Positions 54,676 through 63,797 of a stretch of DNA of 64,000 nt are shown here, in pieces (the first letter of the stretch is position 1; each line of letters begins with the position of its first letter). The stretch covers positions 225,902 to 289,901 of the forward strand of contig NZ_FOGL01000002.1 of NCBI RefSeq assembly GCF_900111195.1. The letters run 5' to 3'. The stretch is from Gracilibacillus ureilyticus. Its GTDB lineage: Bacteria > Bacillota > Bacilli > Bacillales > Amphibacillaceae. Made by a program: the position numbers and the translations under genes. The notes beneath the pieces are model-generated. The model saw only the letters and a list, made by a program, of their open reading frames with translations, did no database searches and was not told where the DNA came from.

Positions 54676-56361
54676 GTGAAAAAAATTGCATTTGGTAAAA
54701 AAGATTCTCGAATTCGTGAATATATTACACCGGAAAATATTCTGTGGAAAACAGACGATAACCATTCGGAAGTAAAAAATGAACAATTATTGTTAGAGGA
54801 CAGGGAATCACAGGTGTTAATTACTCCAGAGAATCCCGTTGTAATGAGACATGAAGGAAATTCGCCAGCAATATTGCTTGATTTTGGGAGGGAACTTCAT
54901 GGAGGTATTCAATTAGCTGTTTGGAATATTGTGAAATCCGGCCAATTAATAAAAAGTGCAAAAATCAGGGTCCGATTTGGTGAGTCTGCAATGGAGGCGA
55001 TGAGTGAAATAGGCGGGGAAACGAATGCAACGAATGATCACGCAATAAGAGATCAAATAGTTGATATTAGTTTTCTTGGCATGAATGAAATAGGCAATAC
55101 CGGGTTTCGCTTTGTAAGAATTGATTTACTGGAATCGGACTGTTTTATCCAAATTAATACAATCAAAGCAATCTTTATTCACAGGGATTTAGAATTTCAA
55201 GGCTCTTTTCACAGTAATGATAAGCTCCTCAATCAGATTTGGGATACAGGAGCCTACACCGTTTATTTAAATATGCAAGATTATCTTTGGGATGGAATTA
55301 AACGTGACAGGATGGTATGGATTGGTGACATGCATCCAGAAGTCTCCACAATTCAAGCAGTATTCGGAAATCAGCCGATTGTACCCGAAAGTCTAGATTA
55401 TGTAAGGGACCGGACCCCATTACCCCAGTGGATGAATACATTCCCCAGTTATTCTGCCTGGTGGATCATTATTCAGTATGACTGGTTTATGTATTCAGGT
55501 GATGAGAAATATTTGCGTGAGCAGAAAGACTATTTGATCGGGTTATTAGACCAAATGGGTGAGCATATTGAAGATGATGGTACTAATACGATGCCTAACC
55601 CATTTCTGGATTGGCCTTCTGTTCATAACGAACAAGGTGTGACATCTGGTGTCCATGCATTATTTATTCTTGCGGTAAAAAAAGGGGCATTTTTATGTGA
55701 ATACTTACAGGAAACAGAAGCGGGTAAACGGTGCAAGCGATACTTGGATAAGCTCATAAAAAGAAACACAAAACATGGAAACAGTAAACAGGCTGCTGCT
55801 TTATTAGCGCTGGCAGGAGTCATCGATGCTAAAACTGTCAATCAGCAAGTGATTTCTGTTGACGGTGCTAAAAGGATGTCGACATTTTACGGCTATTATA
55901 TTTTACTGGCAAAAGCAATGGCAGAAGATATAACGGATACCCTTCAAATAATCCGTGAATATTGGGGCGGAATGCTAAAGCTTGGAGCTACTACTTTTTG
56001 GGAAGATTTTAACATAGAGTGGCTTAGCAATGCGGCAAGAATTCATGAAATTCCCCCGGACAATAAGGTCAATGTACATGGAGAGTATGGAGATCATTGT
56101 TATGTGGGCTATCGCCACAGTTTATGCCATGGCTGGTCTTCAGGACCAACAGCTTGGCTCTCGCGTTATGTGTTAGGAGTGGAGATAGTTGACCCAGGCT
56201 GCAGGAGGATTAAAATAGCGCCATCACTTGGGGATTTAGAATGGGTAGAAGGAACATTTCCGACTCCTTACGGAAATATTTATGTGAAGCATGAAAAACA
56301 ATTAGACGGTTCCATTCATTCAATTATTGATGCACCTGATGAAGTACATATTTTAAAATAA
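54676..56361 (+). CDS. GH78-like alpha-L-rhamnosidase, short form
   Basis: This protein of about 561 residues has an N-terminal beta-sandwich (about 45-175) and a GH78 (alpha/alpha)6 catalytic domain. Motifs are DGIKRDRMVWIGD near 205-217 (the family RDE..GW.GD region), a TTFWEDF motif near 440 with a candidate general base Glu, and CHGWSSGPTAWL near 486. A C-terminal beta domain follows. It would remove terminal rhamnose from rhamnogalacturonan pieces. It lacks the extra N-terminal domains of 900-residue relatives but is like other short forms. GTG 54676 lies about 10 bases after GGGGAGGGGG. PL22 lyase follows after 13 bases. Confidence 0.8.
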   Translation: MKKIAFGKKDSRIREYITPENILWKTDDNHSEVKNEQLLLEDRESQVLITPENPVVMRHEGNSPAILLDFGRELHGGIQLAVWNIVKSGQLIKSAKIRVRFGESAMEAMSEIGGETNATNDHAIRDQIVDISFLGMNEIGNTGFRFVRIDLLESDCFIQINTIKAIFIHRDLEFQGSFHSNDKLLNQIWDTGAYTVYLNMQDYLWDGIKRDRMVWIGDMHPEVSTIQAVFGNQPIVPESLDYVRDRTPLPQWMNTFPSYSAWWIIIQYDWFMYSGDEKYLREQKDYLIGLLDQMGEHIEDDGTNTMPNPFLDWPSVHNEQGVTSGVHALFILAVKKGAFLCEYLQETEAGKRCKRYLDKLIKRNTKHGNSKQAAALLALAGVIDAKTVNQQVISVDGAKRMSTFYGYYILLAKAMAEDITDTLQIIREYWGGMLKLGATTFWEDFNIEWLSNAARIHEIPPDNKVNVHGEYGDHCYVGYRHSLCHGWSSGPTAWLSRYVLGVEIVDPGCRRIKIAPSLGDLEWVEGTFPTPYGNIYVKHEKQLDGSIHSIIDAPDEVHILK

Positions 56362-56374
56362 GGGAGATGGCCAA

Positions 56375-57517
56375 ATGGGAAAGGGTAAAGAATGGCAGCC
56401 GGAGTGGAGGAAGTTCAATGACAGGATTACAGGAGTACCAACAGTTCAATTAACGAATTATACTGGGCATAGTCATCATCTTTATTTTACCGAGAATGGC
56501 TGGTATGATAACAATCGGAAACTGTTGTTTTGTTCTGACCGCAGCAATAAGACAGATTTGTTTACGATTGATACAGAAACAGGTGTGATCACCCAACTTA
56601 CTGACCATCAGAAGACATATGGGAGTCTGTCTCCTTGTCTGCACCCGGATCAAATGAAAATGTATTTTCGTAGGGATGATCAAATTATAAGATTAGATTT
56701 AACCACACTGGAAGAACAGATAATCCATGAAAAACCGGACTCTTTACTTGGTGGAAATTTAAACTGTACCGCAGATGGAAAATATCTGATTACTTGTCTA
56801 AGAGAGGATATTTCCGATAAAGTCTACACAGATTTAGGTAATGGATATATCGGACATCGGGAGTTAATGGAGGCAAGACCGCAGTCTACTATTATTAAAA
56901 TTGATTTAGAAACAAATGAAGTTGTAGAAGTCTACCGGGAAAATAACTTCATTACCCATATTAACACATCGCCAACAATACCTGAGCTCATTACTTTCTG
57001 CCATGAAGGACCGTGGCAATTAGTGGATCACCGCATTTGGGGGCTTCATCTGGAAACAGGGGAAGCATGGAAAATCCGTGAAAGAAAAGAGGAACAGGAA
57101 ATGGTTGGCCATGAATACTGGTATCAGGATGGAGAAACTATTGGTTATCATGGATTTAGAAAGGATCGGACAGGATTCTTTGGCAAAATTAAATATGATA
57201 ATACAGACGAGAAAGAAGTGGAATTTGATTTTGTCAATTGGCATGCTTTTTCCAATGACTTTGACAAAATAGTTGTTGATGGTCGTGCTCCAATTGAACA
57301 CTTGATTATATGGTATAAGGAAAACGGGACTTTTTCGCCTCCGAAAATTTTAAGTGAACACAGATGCAGCTTTCATACACAAAAAGTCCATGCCCATCCC
57401 AGATTCTCTCCGGATGGATCTAAATTAATCTATACCAGTGATCGGAATGGCTATGCTAATATTTATCTAGTAGACGTGCCAGAAAGTTCAGGTCGTTTAC
57501 CAGACTTCGCTAAATAA
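56375..57517 (+). CDS. ogl: Oligogalacturonate lyase, PL22
   Basis: This seven-bladed propeller lyase of 380 residues cleaves digalacturonate and short oligogalacturonides to 4-deoxy-5-keto-uronate units in the cytosol. Family landmarks with the Mn-binding His residues are HSHHLYFTENGWYD near 32-45, SDRSNKTDLF, FCHEGPWQLVDHRIWGL near 209-225, VGHEYWYQDG and HAHPRFSPDGSKLIYTSD near 345-362. Its products enter the KduI/KduD pathway encoded 20 kb away. It is coupled to the rhamnosidase gene (GGGAGATGG ribosome binding site). Confidence 0.93.
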   Translation: MGKGKEWQPEWRKFNDRITGVPTVQLTNYTGHSHHLYFTENGWYDNNRKLLFCSDRSNKTDLFTIDTETGVITQLTDHQKTYGSLSPCLHPDQMKMYFRRDDQIIRLDLTTLEEQIIHEKPDSLLGGNLNCTADGKYLITCLREDISDKVYTDLGNGYIGHRELMEARPQSTIIKIDLETNEVVEVYRENNFITHINTSPTIPELITFCHEGPWQLVDHRIWGLHLETGEAWKIRERKEEQEMVGHEYWYQDGETIGYHGFRKDRTGFFGKIKYDNTDEKEVEFDFVNWHAFSNDFDKIVVDGRAPIEHLIIWYKENGTFSPPKILSEHRCSFHTQKVHAHPRFSPDGSKLIYTSDRNGYANIYLVDVPESSGRLPDFAK

Positions 57518-57522
57518 GAAAT

Positions 57523-57571
57523 TCCCCCTATGGCTATGCTATAATATATCAATAGCTCTAAAGGGGGATTT
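57523..57571 (+). promoter_or_regulatory. Overlapping terminator-like hairpin, extended -10 promoter and RBS
   Basis: CCCCCT (57524-57529) can pair with AGGGGG (57562-57567), and GCTAT (57533-57537) with ATAGC (57552-57556) inside. TTTTTT follows directly. The right arm is also the ribosome binding site of the HAD gene. Between the arms lies TGCTATAAT (57537-57545), an extended -10 promoter whose transcript would lack the left arm. Read-through RNA from ogl would therefore terminate or hide the site, and local RNA would not. Confidence 0.5.
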
Positions 57572-57574
57572 TTT

Positions 57575-58441
57575 ATGTCTTTTATACCAAAAGCAATATG
57601 TCTGGATATGGATGGGACATTGTTAAACAATCATAATAAAATATCAGTAAGTACTATTAAAATTATTGAGAAAATAAGAAATAAAGGAATTAAAGTTTTT
57701 ATTGTAACAGGACGGTCATTAGAAGAAATATATGAAGCTGCTCCAAGGGATATCAAGCTAGATGGCGTGGTAACAGCAAATGGAATGATTACCTATGTGG
57801 ATGGAAAGAAGATATTAGAACATGAATTATCCACATCTGTTGTGAATAAAGTAATTAAATCAGCGAGGCACCACCAAATCTATTACGAAGTACATCCAAA
57901 TGATGGTCGGAGACTTTCCTTTGAAGAGGATAAAGGCTATATGACAGATATGATCGATAATAATAAACCGGACGAAGTAGGAATAAATGAATGGTTAGAT
58001 CGGGAAATTGCCATCAAGGAAAATGATATAGACTGGATTACAGAATTACCTGACCAGAAATACTCAAAAATGTACTGTTTTAGTACAAGCCGTGAAACAA
58101 TGAAACAATGGATTAGGGAGTTAGAAGAGATGAAAATGGAAGAGGATTTTACTACATCTTCCTCATCCTATCATAATGTGGAAGTAATGGTTGCTGGGGT
58201 GAACAAAGCAACTGGGATTAAGGCACTTCTGCAGCAATATGATATTGAACCAGCAGATGCGATGGCAATTGGTGACAGTAACAATGATTTACCGATGATG
58301 AGGTTTGTTGGCTATCCTGTAGGGATGAAGAATGGAACAGATCAGATAAAGGAACTGGTAAAAGAAGTAACGACCTATACTAATGACCAAGAGGGCGTTT
58401 ATCATTATCTAGCTGATTATTTTTATTGTATGTTAAAATAA
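57575..58441 (+). CDS. Cof-type HAD hydrolase
   Basis: This haloacid dehalogenase-superfamily phosphatase of 288 residues is of the Cof/YidA class with a C2 cap. Motif I CLDMDGTLLNN (Asp11, Asp13), motif II VTGRS near 47, GVNKATGIKALL with the Lys of motif III near 210 and AIGDSNNDLPMM (motif IV) near 229 are intact. Substrates in this class are sugar phosphates or FMN; none can be assigned. It has its own promoter and ribosome binding site AAAGGGGGAT, and the DeoR regulator follows. Confidence 0.87.
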   Translation: MSFIPKAICLDMDGTLLNNHNKISVSTIKIIEKIRNKGIKVFIVTGRSLEEIYEAAPRDIKLDGVVTANGMITYVDGKKILEHELSTSVVNKVIKSARHHQIYYEVHPNDGRRLSFEEDKGYMTDMIDNNKPDEVGINEWLDREIAIKENDIDWITELPDQKYSKMYCFSTSRETMKQWIRELEEMKMEEDFTTSSSSYHNVEVMVAGVNKATGIKALLQQYDIEPADAMAIGDSNNDLPMMRFVGYPVGMKNGTDQIKELVKEVTTYTNDQEGVYHYLADYFYCMLK

Positions 58442-58490
58442 AGATAAACAAACACAAATAAAAGTGTGTATTTTAAAGGTGGGCTGTTTC

Positions 58491-59261
58491 ATGTTGGTAG
58501 CTGAAAGACATCAGCTAATAGTTGAGGAAGTTAATCAAAGAAAAAGTGTAAGGGTATCAGAGTTAGCGGCACTCTTTTCTGTAACGGATGAAACGATTCG
58601 AAGAGATTTGGAAAAGTTAGAGAAAGAAAAGAAGTTAGCCCGAAGTCACGGCGGGGCAGTTAGTATTAAATCAGGTACAGATGAGCCGGAGATTCCTTTT
58701 CAGGAACGGGAAATTATCCATATAGAAGAGAAAAAGCAAATTGCGAAGGAAGCGGTTAAACATATTGTGGAGACTGATAAAATATTACTTGATGCCAGTA
58801 CAACAGCGTGGTATGTGGCGAAGAATCTCCCTAACATTCCTATAACTGTTTTAACCAACTCTGTGAATGTTGTGTTAGAACTTAGTAAAAAACAGAGAAT
58901 TACGGTAATATCTACAGGTGGTACATTGCTTTCCCGTTCTTTTTCCTATGTAGGTCCACTGGCTGAAAGGTCGCTTGACCTGTACCATGTAAATAAAGCT
59001 TTTCTTTCGTGTAAAGGAATCCATTTCGAACGGGGCATTAGCGAGTCAAATGAACAGCAGGCACGGATAAAACAAAAAATGATTGAAATAACAGAAACGT
59101 CTTATATCCTTGCTGATCATCACAAGTTTAATACACAAGCCTTTGCTCATGTCACTTCTATAGAAAATGTCCATCGTATTATTACGGACAGTAATGCTGC
59201 TAAAGAAGATGTTGCCTTATTAAAGGAATTAGGATTAGAAGTAATTCAAGCAAATTATTAA
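58491..59261 (+). CDS. DeoR-family transcriptional regulator
   Basis: This repressor of about 256 residues has an N-terminal DeoR helix-turn-helix (RKSVRVSELAALFSVTDETI then RRDLEKLEK near 37-45) and a C-terminal sugar-phosphate-sensing domain. The sensing domain carries DKILLDASTTAWYVAKNL, TNSVNVVLEL, STGGTLLSRSFSYVG and DHHKFN motifs. ATG 58491 is preferred for AAAGGTGGG spacing over an upstream in-frame start at 58464. It may regulate the HAD gene and the nearby pectin genes in response to a phosphorylated sugar, but no operator is obvious. A strong terminator follows. Confidence 0.88.
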   Translation: MLVAERHQLIVEEVNQRKSVRVSELAALFSVTDETIRRDLEKLEKEKKLARSHGGAVSIKSGTDEPEIPFQEREIIHIEEKKQIAKEAVKHIVETDKILLDASTTAWYVAKNLPNIPITVLTNSVNVVLELSKKQRITVISTGGTLLSRSFSYVGPLAERSLDLYHVNKAFLSCKGIHFERGISESNEQQARIKQKMIEITETSYILADHHKFNTQAFAHVTSIENVHRIITDSNAAKEDVALLKELGLEVIQANY

Positions 59262-59263
59262 TA

Positions 59264-59317
59264 TATAGCGAGACATTTTGATTCCCCACTGATCAAAAGT
59301 CTCGCTATAATTTTTTT
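59264..59317 (+). terminator. Rho-independent terminator after deoR-type gene
   Basis: TATAGCGAGAC (59264-59274) pairs with GTCTCGCTATA (59299-59309), and the inner TTTTGAT pairs with ATCAAAA. Seven T follow. Confidence 0.88.
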
Positions 59318-59331
59318 GAGAATGTTAAAGA

Positions 59332-59442
59332 GTAATCATTATATTATAAATAGATGGACAAAGAAAATAATGATTATCCACATAATATGAAAACGCTTTA
59401 AATCAGGGCGCTGTACAGTGTATAAAGAAATGATTATATACA
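59332..59442 (+). promoter_or_regulatory. Control region of the second LplA-type receptor with TGATTAT motifs and cre
   Basis: RTGATTATNNAC appears as ATGATTATCCAC (59370-59381) and ATGATTATATAC (59430-59441), 60 bases apart; GTAATCAT at 59332-59339 is an inverted partial copy. ATGAAAACGCTTTAA (59387-59401) is a cre with one mismatch. The layout parallels the control region at 20925-21289 before the paralogous receptor, so co-regulation is likely. Confidence 0.6.
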
Positions 59443-59514
59443 CACTGATTGAAATTTTAATAAGATGAAAAGTATCAATTGCAATTGCTAAATAAATTAA
59501 AAAGGGTGGTTATT

Positions 59515-61017
59515 GTGAAGGATTTTAAAAAATTATTTAGCTTATTTATACTTTTACTTATTTTATTTACAGCGGCAGGATGTTCCAGCAGTGAAGGTAC
59601 TGGCGGAGGCGGGGAGAGTGAGGCTTTCTCATTTTCCATGATGGCTACACTGCATACTCCGGAGACGCCTGATGAAAAAATACTGAATGAAATTGAACAG
59701 GCAACAAACACAAATATAGACATTCAATGGATACCAGGGAATAACTATCAAGACCGGTTGAATTCTGCTTTTGCGACTAATTCTTTACCGGATGCTGTTT
59801 TTTTCGGTAATCAAGCTATTTTTAATCAATTTAGAGGCGCAATGGAAGACGGACAATTTTGGGAAGTAGGCAAGTATATCGATGACTATGAAAATCTGTC
59901 TAAACTGAAGGATACAATATTGGATAATACAAGGGTAAATGGGAAACTGTATGCACTATACCAAGGTGTACCACTATCAAGGCAAGGTTTGATCTACCGT
60001 AAAGACTGGGCTGAAAGCTTAGGGTTGGATGCTCCAACGAATACAGAGGAATTTATGGAAATGGCACGAGCATTTACAGAGGATGACCCTGATGGCAACG
60101 GAGAAGATGATACATTCGGATTAACTGATCGAAGTGACTTGATTTATGGTGCATTCAAGACAGTCTCTTCCTGGTTTGGCACACCGAATAACTGGGGGGA
60201 AAAAGAAGGAGAATTATTGCCGGAATTTATGTTTGATGAGTATATGCAAACATTGGATTTCTTTAGAGAGATGCATGAAAATGGTTATATTAACCAGGAT
60301 TTCCCTGTTACAAGTAAAACCGATCAACAGGAATTTTTTAAAAATGGTACCGCAGGAATGTATGTAGGAGCAATGGGGGATGTAAGTGGTCTGTATCGTG
60401 ATGCGGCTGCACTTAACCCTGATTTAGAGTTTGAAGTACAAAACCGTATAGAAGGTCCTGATGGTGAATTTGGAGTCTGGTCTGTACCTGGTTATGGAAA
60501 TGCATTGATGTTTCCTAAGAGTGCTGTAGAGACTGAAGAAGAATTAAAAAACCTTTTAGCATTCTTCGACAAAATGATGACACCGGAAGTAGCAAATTTA
60601 GCAAACTGGGGTATTGAAGGGGAACATTATGAAGTGGTAGATGGTAAAGCACTACCGAGTGATGATAAACAAATAACAGATCGGGAAGTCCGTCCGTATT
60701 TAAGTATATTAATCGGGGAACCGGAAACAAGAGGAAGTTATGAAAGTATCATGGAACTGGAAGTGAAGGCTAAATCGGAAGAATTAATTAAAGATAATGA
60801 AAACTATTTAATTGAGGATCCGACTGTGACACTGTATTCAGAGACTTATCTTGAAGAAGGTACACGACTTCAACAAATTATTACTGATGCTACTTACAAC
60901 TACATTTTAGGCAAGATTGATAAAGATGGATTTGCATCTGCAGTGGAAGAATGGAAATCGGAAGGCGGAAGTGCCATTATTGAAGAATATAACGCCTCGT
61001 TCAAAGAATCAAAATAG
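59515..61017 (+). CDS. LplA-type extracellular sugar-binding lipoprotein, paralogue
   Basis: This solute-binding protein of about 500 residues has lipobox TAAGC near residue 21. It is strikingly similar to the protein at 21290 along its whole length, with shared blocks DDPDGNGEDD, TDRSDLIYGAFKTV, REMHENGYINQDFPVTSK and NENYLIEDPTV. The linker after the lipid-anchored Cys is shorter. No permease genes adjoin it, so it probably feeds the permeases at 23073 and 24056, perhaps widening their substrate range. GTG 59515 is set by AAAGGGTGGT. Its promoter region repeats the motifs seen before the other receptor. Confidence 0.9.
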   Translation: MKDFKKLFSLFILLLILFTAAGCSSSEGTGGGGESEAFSFSMMATLHTPETPDEKILNEIEQATNTNIDIQWIPGNNYQDRLNSAFATNSLPDAVFFGNQAIFNQFRGAMEDGQFWEVGKYIDDYENLSKLKDTILDNTRVNGKLYALYQGVPLSRQGLIYRKDWAESLGLDAPTNTEEFMEMARAFTEDDPDGNGEDDTFGLTDRSDLIYGAFKTVSSWFGTPNNWGEKEGELLPEFMFDEYMQTLDFFREMHENGYINQDFPVTSKTDQQEFFKNGTAGMYVGAMGDVSGLYRDAAALNPDLEFEVQNRIEGPDGEFGVWSVPGYGNALMFPKSAVETEEELKNLLAFFDKMMTPEVANLANWGIEGEHYEVVDGKALPSDDKQITDREVRPYLSILIGEPETRGSYESIMELEVKAKSEELIKDNENYLIEDPTVTLYSETYLEEGTRLQQIITDATYNYILGKIDKDGFASAVEEWKSEGGSAIIEEYNASFKESK

Positions 61018-61194
61018 CTTAGAAAACAATAAAATTTGAGAGTGGAGGACAGTGGAATAAAAGCATTGACCCTGCAAAAACCACATGAACAGTAAACAAC
61101 GAAAGAATTTGTGTGAATACCATCGATTATTATATTGCACATAACATGGATTATGTGTAATAAAGAAGTATTATGTTATGTGCTATACTGCCGC

Positions 61195-61358
61195 TCCGTC
61201 CGGCCACTTCGCTTTCACCCAAGGGCATAAGTGCGACATCTACTCAAGCAAAATACGCTTTCATAGTGTCTTCTTTACCGTGGGCTCGTCTTCAGCTAAC
61301 TTTGCAAAGTGGATCATCAGATCTCGCTGTCCCACAGGAGTCTGTATGGTCGGCCTAC
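61195..61358 (-). repeat. Diverged copy of a dispersed GC-rich repeat
   Basis: The reverse complement contains GACTCCTGTGGGACAG, GATCCACTT and AAGTTAGCTGAAG in that order. The copy at 61559-61680 has the same blocks with small changes. Base composition is clearly richer in GC than the surroundings. Confidence 0.6.
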
Positions 61359-61457
61359 GCTTTGGAGTTATTCGACAATGTATGTGACAAAAAAACTGTT
61401 TAAATTACCCAGTGAAGATGTTTGATATCCTATATTGGGTGAACATACGTTAAAATA

Positions 61458-61506
61458 AAAATTCTCATGAACAGTTCAAGCATAAAATGTTCATGAGAAT
61501 TTTATT
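61458..61506 (+). terminator. 16-bp stem, terminator-like hairpin
   Basis: AAAATTCTCATGAACA (61458-61473) and TGTTCATGAGAATTTT (61488-61503) are perfect arms; the T-rich right end continues ATTATGT. It is symmetric and could stop transcription in both directions. Confidence 0.6.
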
Positions 61507-61558
61507 ATGTCTCTATTATTGCAACATCCTATAAAAATTGTAGAGCAATACTTCAGCG

Positions 61559-61680
61559 CAGGCCGATTGCGTAGACTCCTGCGGGACAGGACGAGCTGAA
61601 GATCCACTTGGTGAAGCGGGTTTCTTCAGCAAGTTAGCTGAAGCCGGCCCCGTGGAAAGCGAAGCAATCGGCGGAAGCGG
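61559..61680 (+). repeat. Dispersed GC-rich Bacillaceae-type repeat
   Basis: The unit runs from GCAGGCCGATTGCG through GTAGACTCCTGCGGGACAGG and AGCTGAAGATCCACTT to GCGAAGCAATCGGCGG. The ends CCGATTGC (61563-61570) and GCAATCGG (61664-61671) are inverted repeats, and internal AGCTGAAG/CTTCAGC segments can fold. Sequences of this type are scattered through genomes of several Bacillaceae genera, as far as I recall. The function is unknown. Confidence 0.65.
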
Positions 61681-61929
61681 TTGTATTACACTTTAAATAT
61701 TTCAAATTCGGGTTACTGCACATAATTCATGTTATGTGTTTTATTTAGTTTTCAACATACTTTTTGGGTGGAGCATACAGCTATGTTCCACTCTCTTTTT
61801 TTATTCCAAAATCTTTAGTTTGAGATATAATTGTTTGATTTATGTTTTTTTAGTCCTTTTAAAGTAGTATAATAGTATGGAAACTTTAGATATCGGATAA
61901 ACAAAGTTATTTAATGCTGGAGTGAGATA

Positions 61930-63654
61930 ATGTTTAATATATTTAAAAGCTGGAATACATTGCGAAATCAATTGTTGGTAGTATATTTATTTGTTACTTT
62001 GCTTGTCCTCATAATTGTAAGCGGTATTACATATGTGCTTGTTGCTGATCTACTGCAGGAAAATGCCGAAGAACAAATCAGGCAGACGGCAATAGAATCA
62101 AGTGGCCGTTATGATTCTTTGTATGAACAAATTAACATGGTCACTAAACAAATAATCACAAATGAAGAATTACAAAATATTCTTTTAAAAGAGTGGAATG
62201 GATATTCATCGACTTTTAATGAAAGGCAGTCATTAATGAGTTCAGTTAATCTCATTCAGGCGAATGCAGACGGTATCTATTCAGTTGAAGTGTATACAAG
62301 TGATTATCAACGTATTATTCCAATTGATGCAACAAATCTTGTGGAAAGACTTGATCCAAAATGGGTGTCACAGGCCAATAAAGCAAAGGGAGGATTAATT
62401 TGGATTGGTGAAGATCCGCTCGACTCCAATTATTTTCTTGTAGGCCGCAGGATTAATTTATTTGAGGAGAATTTTGAACATGGCGGATACGTTGTTGTTC
62501 GAATAAGCAGACCGCACTTTCAGTTGAATAATGAAGCAACAACAGATTATACGATTCTATTAGACGATAAGAAAAAAACGATTGCGACTAATTTTCCGTA
62601 TGAAATTGAGAATATAACAGGTTCTGCTGATGAAATTTTATTAGTTGATGAAAAAGAATATATGGTAGTTCAGCATACTTCTGACATTACAGGCTGGACA
62701 ATCTATTATTTAACACCAGTGGAACAGTTAACAAAAGGTATGCCAACCGTTTTAATAGGGATAATTATTGCTGGAATAGTAGGTTTGTTAATTTTCTTTG
62801 TTTCATCCTTCTTCCTGGCAACATTTATTACAAGGCCAATTACTAGATTAACAAAAACAATGCGTGAAGCAGGTAAAGGTGTACTTGCCCACAATCCGGA
62901 AATACTCTCAACAAACGAAATTAATGAATTAAACCAAACATACAATCAACTAGCTGCAGAAACTAATTATCTGGTACAGATGGTCTATGAGAAGGAGATT
63001 ATGAAAAACAGAACAGAACTGAAAGCACTCCAAGCTCAAATTCACCCGCATTTTCTTTTTAACACATTGGATGCGCTATATTGGTCATTAGATGAGAAGG
63101 ATGAAGAGGAGCTAGCCAATGTAGTTCTTGCAATGTCTGAATTGTTTCGTTATACGATCACAAAAGAAAATCAGGATGAATGGGTGACGATCAAAGAGGA
63201 ATTAGAGCATATTGAAAGATATATGAAAATTATGCGGATGAGATTTGGCAACAGGCTCAATTGGGAAAAAGAAGTAGACTTTGACTGGTTACATGCCAAA
63301 ATTCCAAAATTAATGATTCAGCCACTAGTAGAGAATGCCATCTTGCATGGCGCAGGGAATGTTGTACGGCAATCAAACATTACGGTATTAATTGAAAAAG
63401 TAGTCGATTGTGATCATATAAGAATTGCGATTACAGATAATGGACCAGGGATGAATCCTGATCGCTTAGGGTATGTAAAAAAATTAATGAATGGGGATGT
63501 CGCTGAACAGAAGGGGTCCGGAATGGCGTTGCAAAATGTTCAGAAAAGACTAAGACTATTTTATGGTGACAAAGCCTCATCACTGCATATTCACAGTGTG
63601 GAAGAAAAAGGCACAATGGTAAGCTTTAAGATTCCTATTAAAGACTTGTGGTGA
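61930..63654 (+). CDS. YesM-type sensor histidine kinase
   Basis: This 574-residue membrane kinase has TM1 near 16-38, an extracellular Cache-like sensor of about 230 residues, TM2 near 276-300 and a HAMP linker near 301-353. It ends in a LytS/YesM-type kinase core: phospho-acceptor His372 in QIHPHFLFN, N box LVENAILHG near 466 and DNGPGM near 504. Such kinases sense sugar-bound receptors and phosphorylate a YesN-type AraC response regulator. It follows the orphan receptor gene at 59515. No response regulator is found; an IS110 transposase comes next. It starts at ATG 61930 after GGAGTGAG. A TAGTATAAT at 61865-61873 may be its -10. Confidence 0.9.
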   Translation: MFNIFKSWNTLRNQLLVVYLFVTLLVLIIVSGITYVLVADLLQENAEEQIRQTAIESSGRYDSLYEQINMVTKQIITNEELQNILLKEWNGYSSTFNERQSLMSSVNLIQANADGIYSVEVYTSDYQRIIPIDATNLVERLDPKWVSQANKAKGGLIWIGEDPLDSNYFLVGRRINLFEENFEHGGYVVVRISRPHFQLNNEATTDYTILLDDKKKTIATNFPYEIENITGSADEILLVDEKEYMVVQHTSDITGWTIYYLTPVEQLTKGMPTVLIGIIIAGIVGLLIFFVSSFFLATFITRPITRLTKTMREAGKGVLAHNPEILSTNEINELNQTYNQLAAETNYLVQMVYEKEIMKNRTELKALQAQIHPHFLFNTLDALYWSLDEKDEEELANVVLAMSELFRYTITKENQDEWVTIKEELEHIERYMKIMRMRFGNRLNWEKEVDFDWLHAKIPKLMIQPLVENAILHGAGNVVRQSNITVLIEKVVDCDHIRIAITDNGPGMNPDRLGYVKKLMNGDVAEQKGSGMALQNVQKRLRLFYGDKASSLHIHSVEEKGTMVSFKIPIKDLW

Positions 63655-63797
63655 TAAGTCAAGCAAAAAAATGATTAAAAAAAGATAATAATATTCATGT
63701 AAGGTTAAAAAAAGTCGCGCTGAACTAAACCCGCCCAATAAACAAACATTCGTTCGGGTTCATTAGAAAGGATTCATAAGCCTTATTTGCTTATGAT

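Larger units (their letters stand above)
61137..61739. repeat. Composite inverted-repeat element, MITE-like
   Basis: CACATAACATGGATTATGTG (61138-61157) recurs inverted at 61719-61738 with 19 of 20 matches; each copy is itself a hairpin. Between them are two facing copies of a GC-richer dispersed repeat (61195-61358, minus, diverged; 61559-61680, plus) and a 16-base-pair hairpin (61458-61503). I see no credible gene in this 600-base stretch. It resembles a non-autonomous insertion built from older repeats, occupying most of the 912 bases between receptor and kinase genes. Confidence 0.55.

Noticed and set aside
61173..61403. Two open frames of about 70 codons inside the repeat region
   Set aside because: They lie within the diverged dispersed repeat, have no ribosome binding site and no recognisable product.
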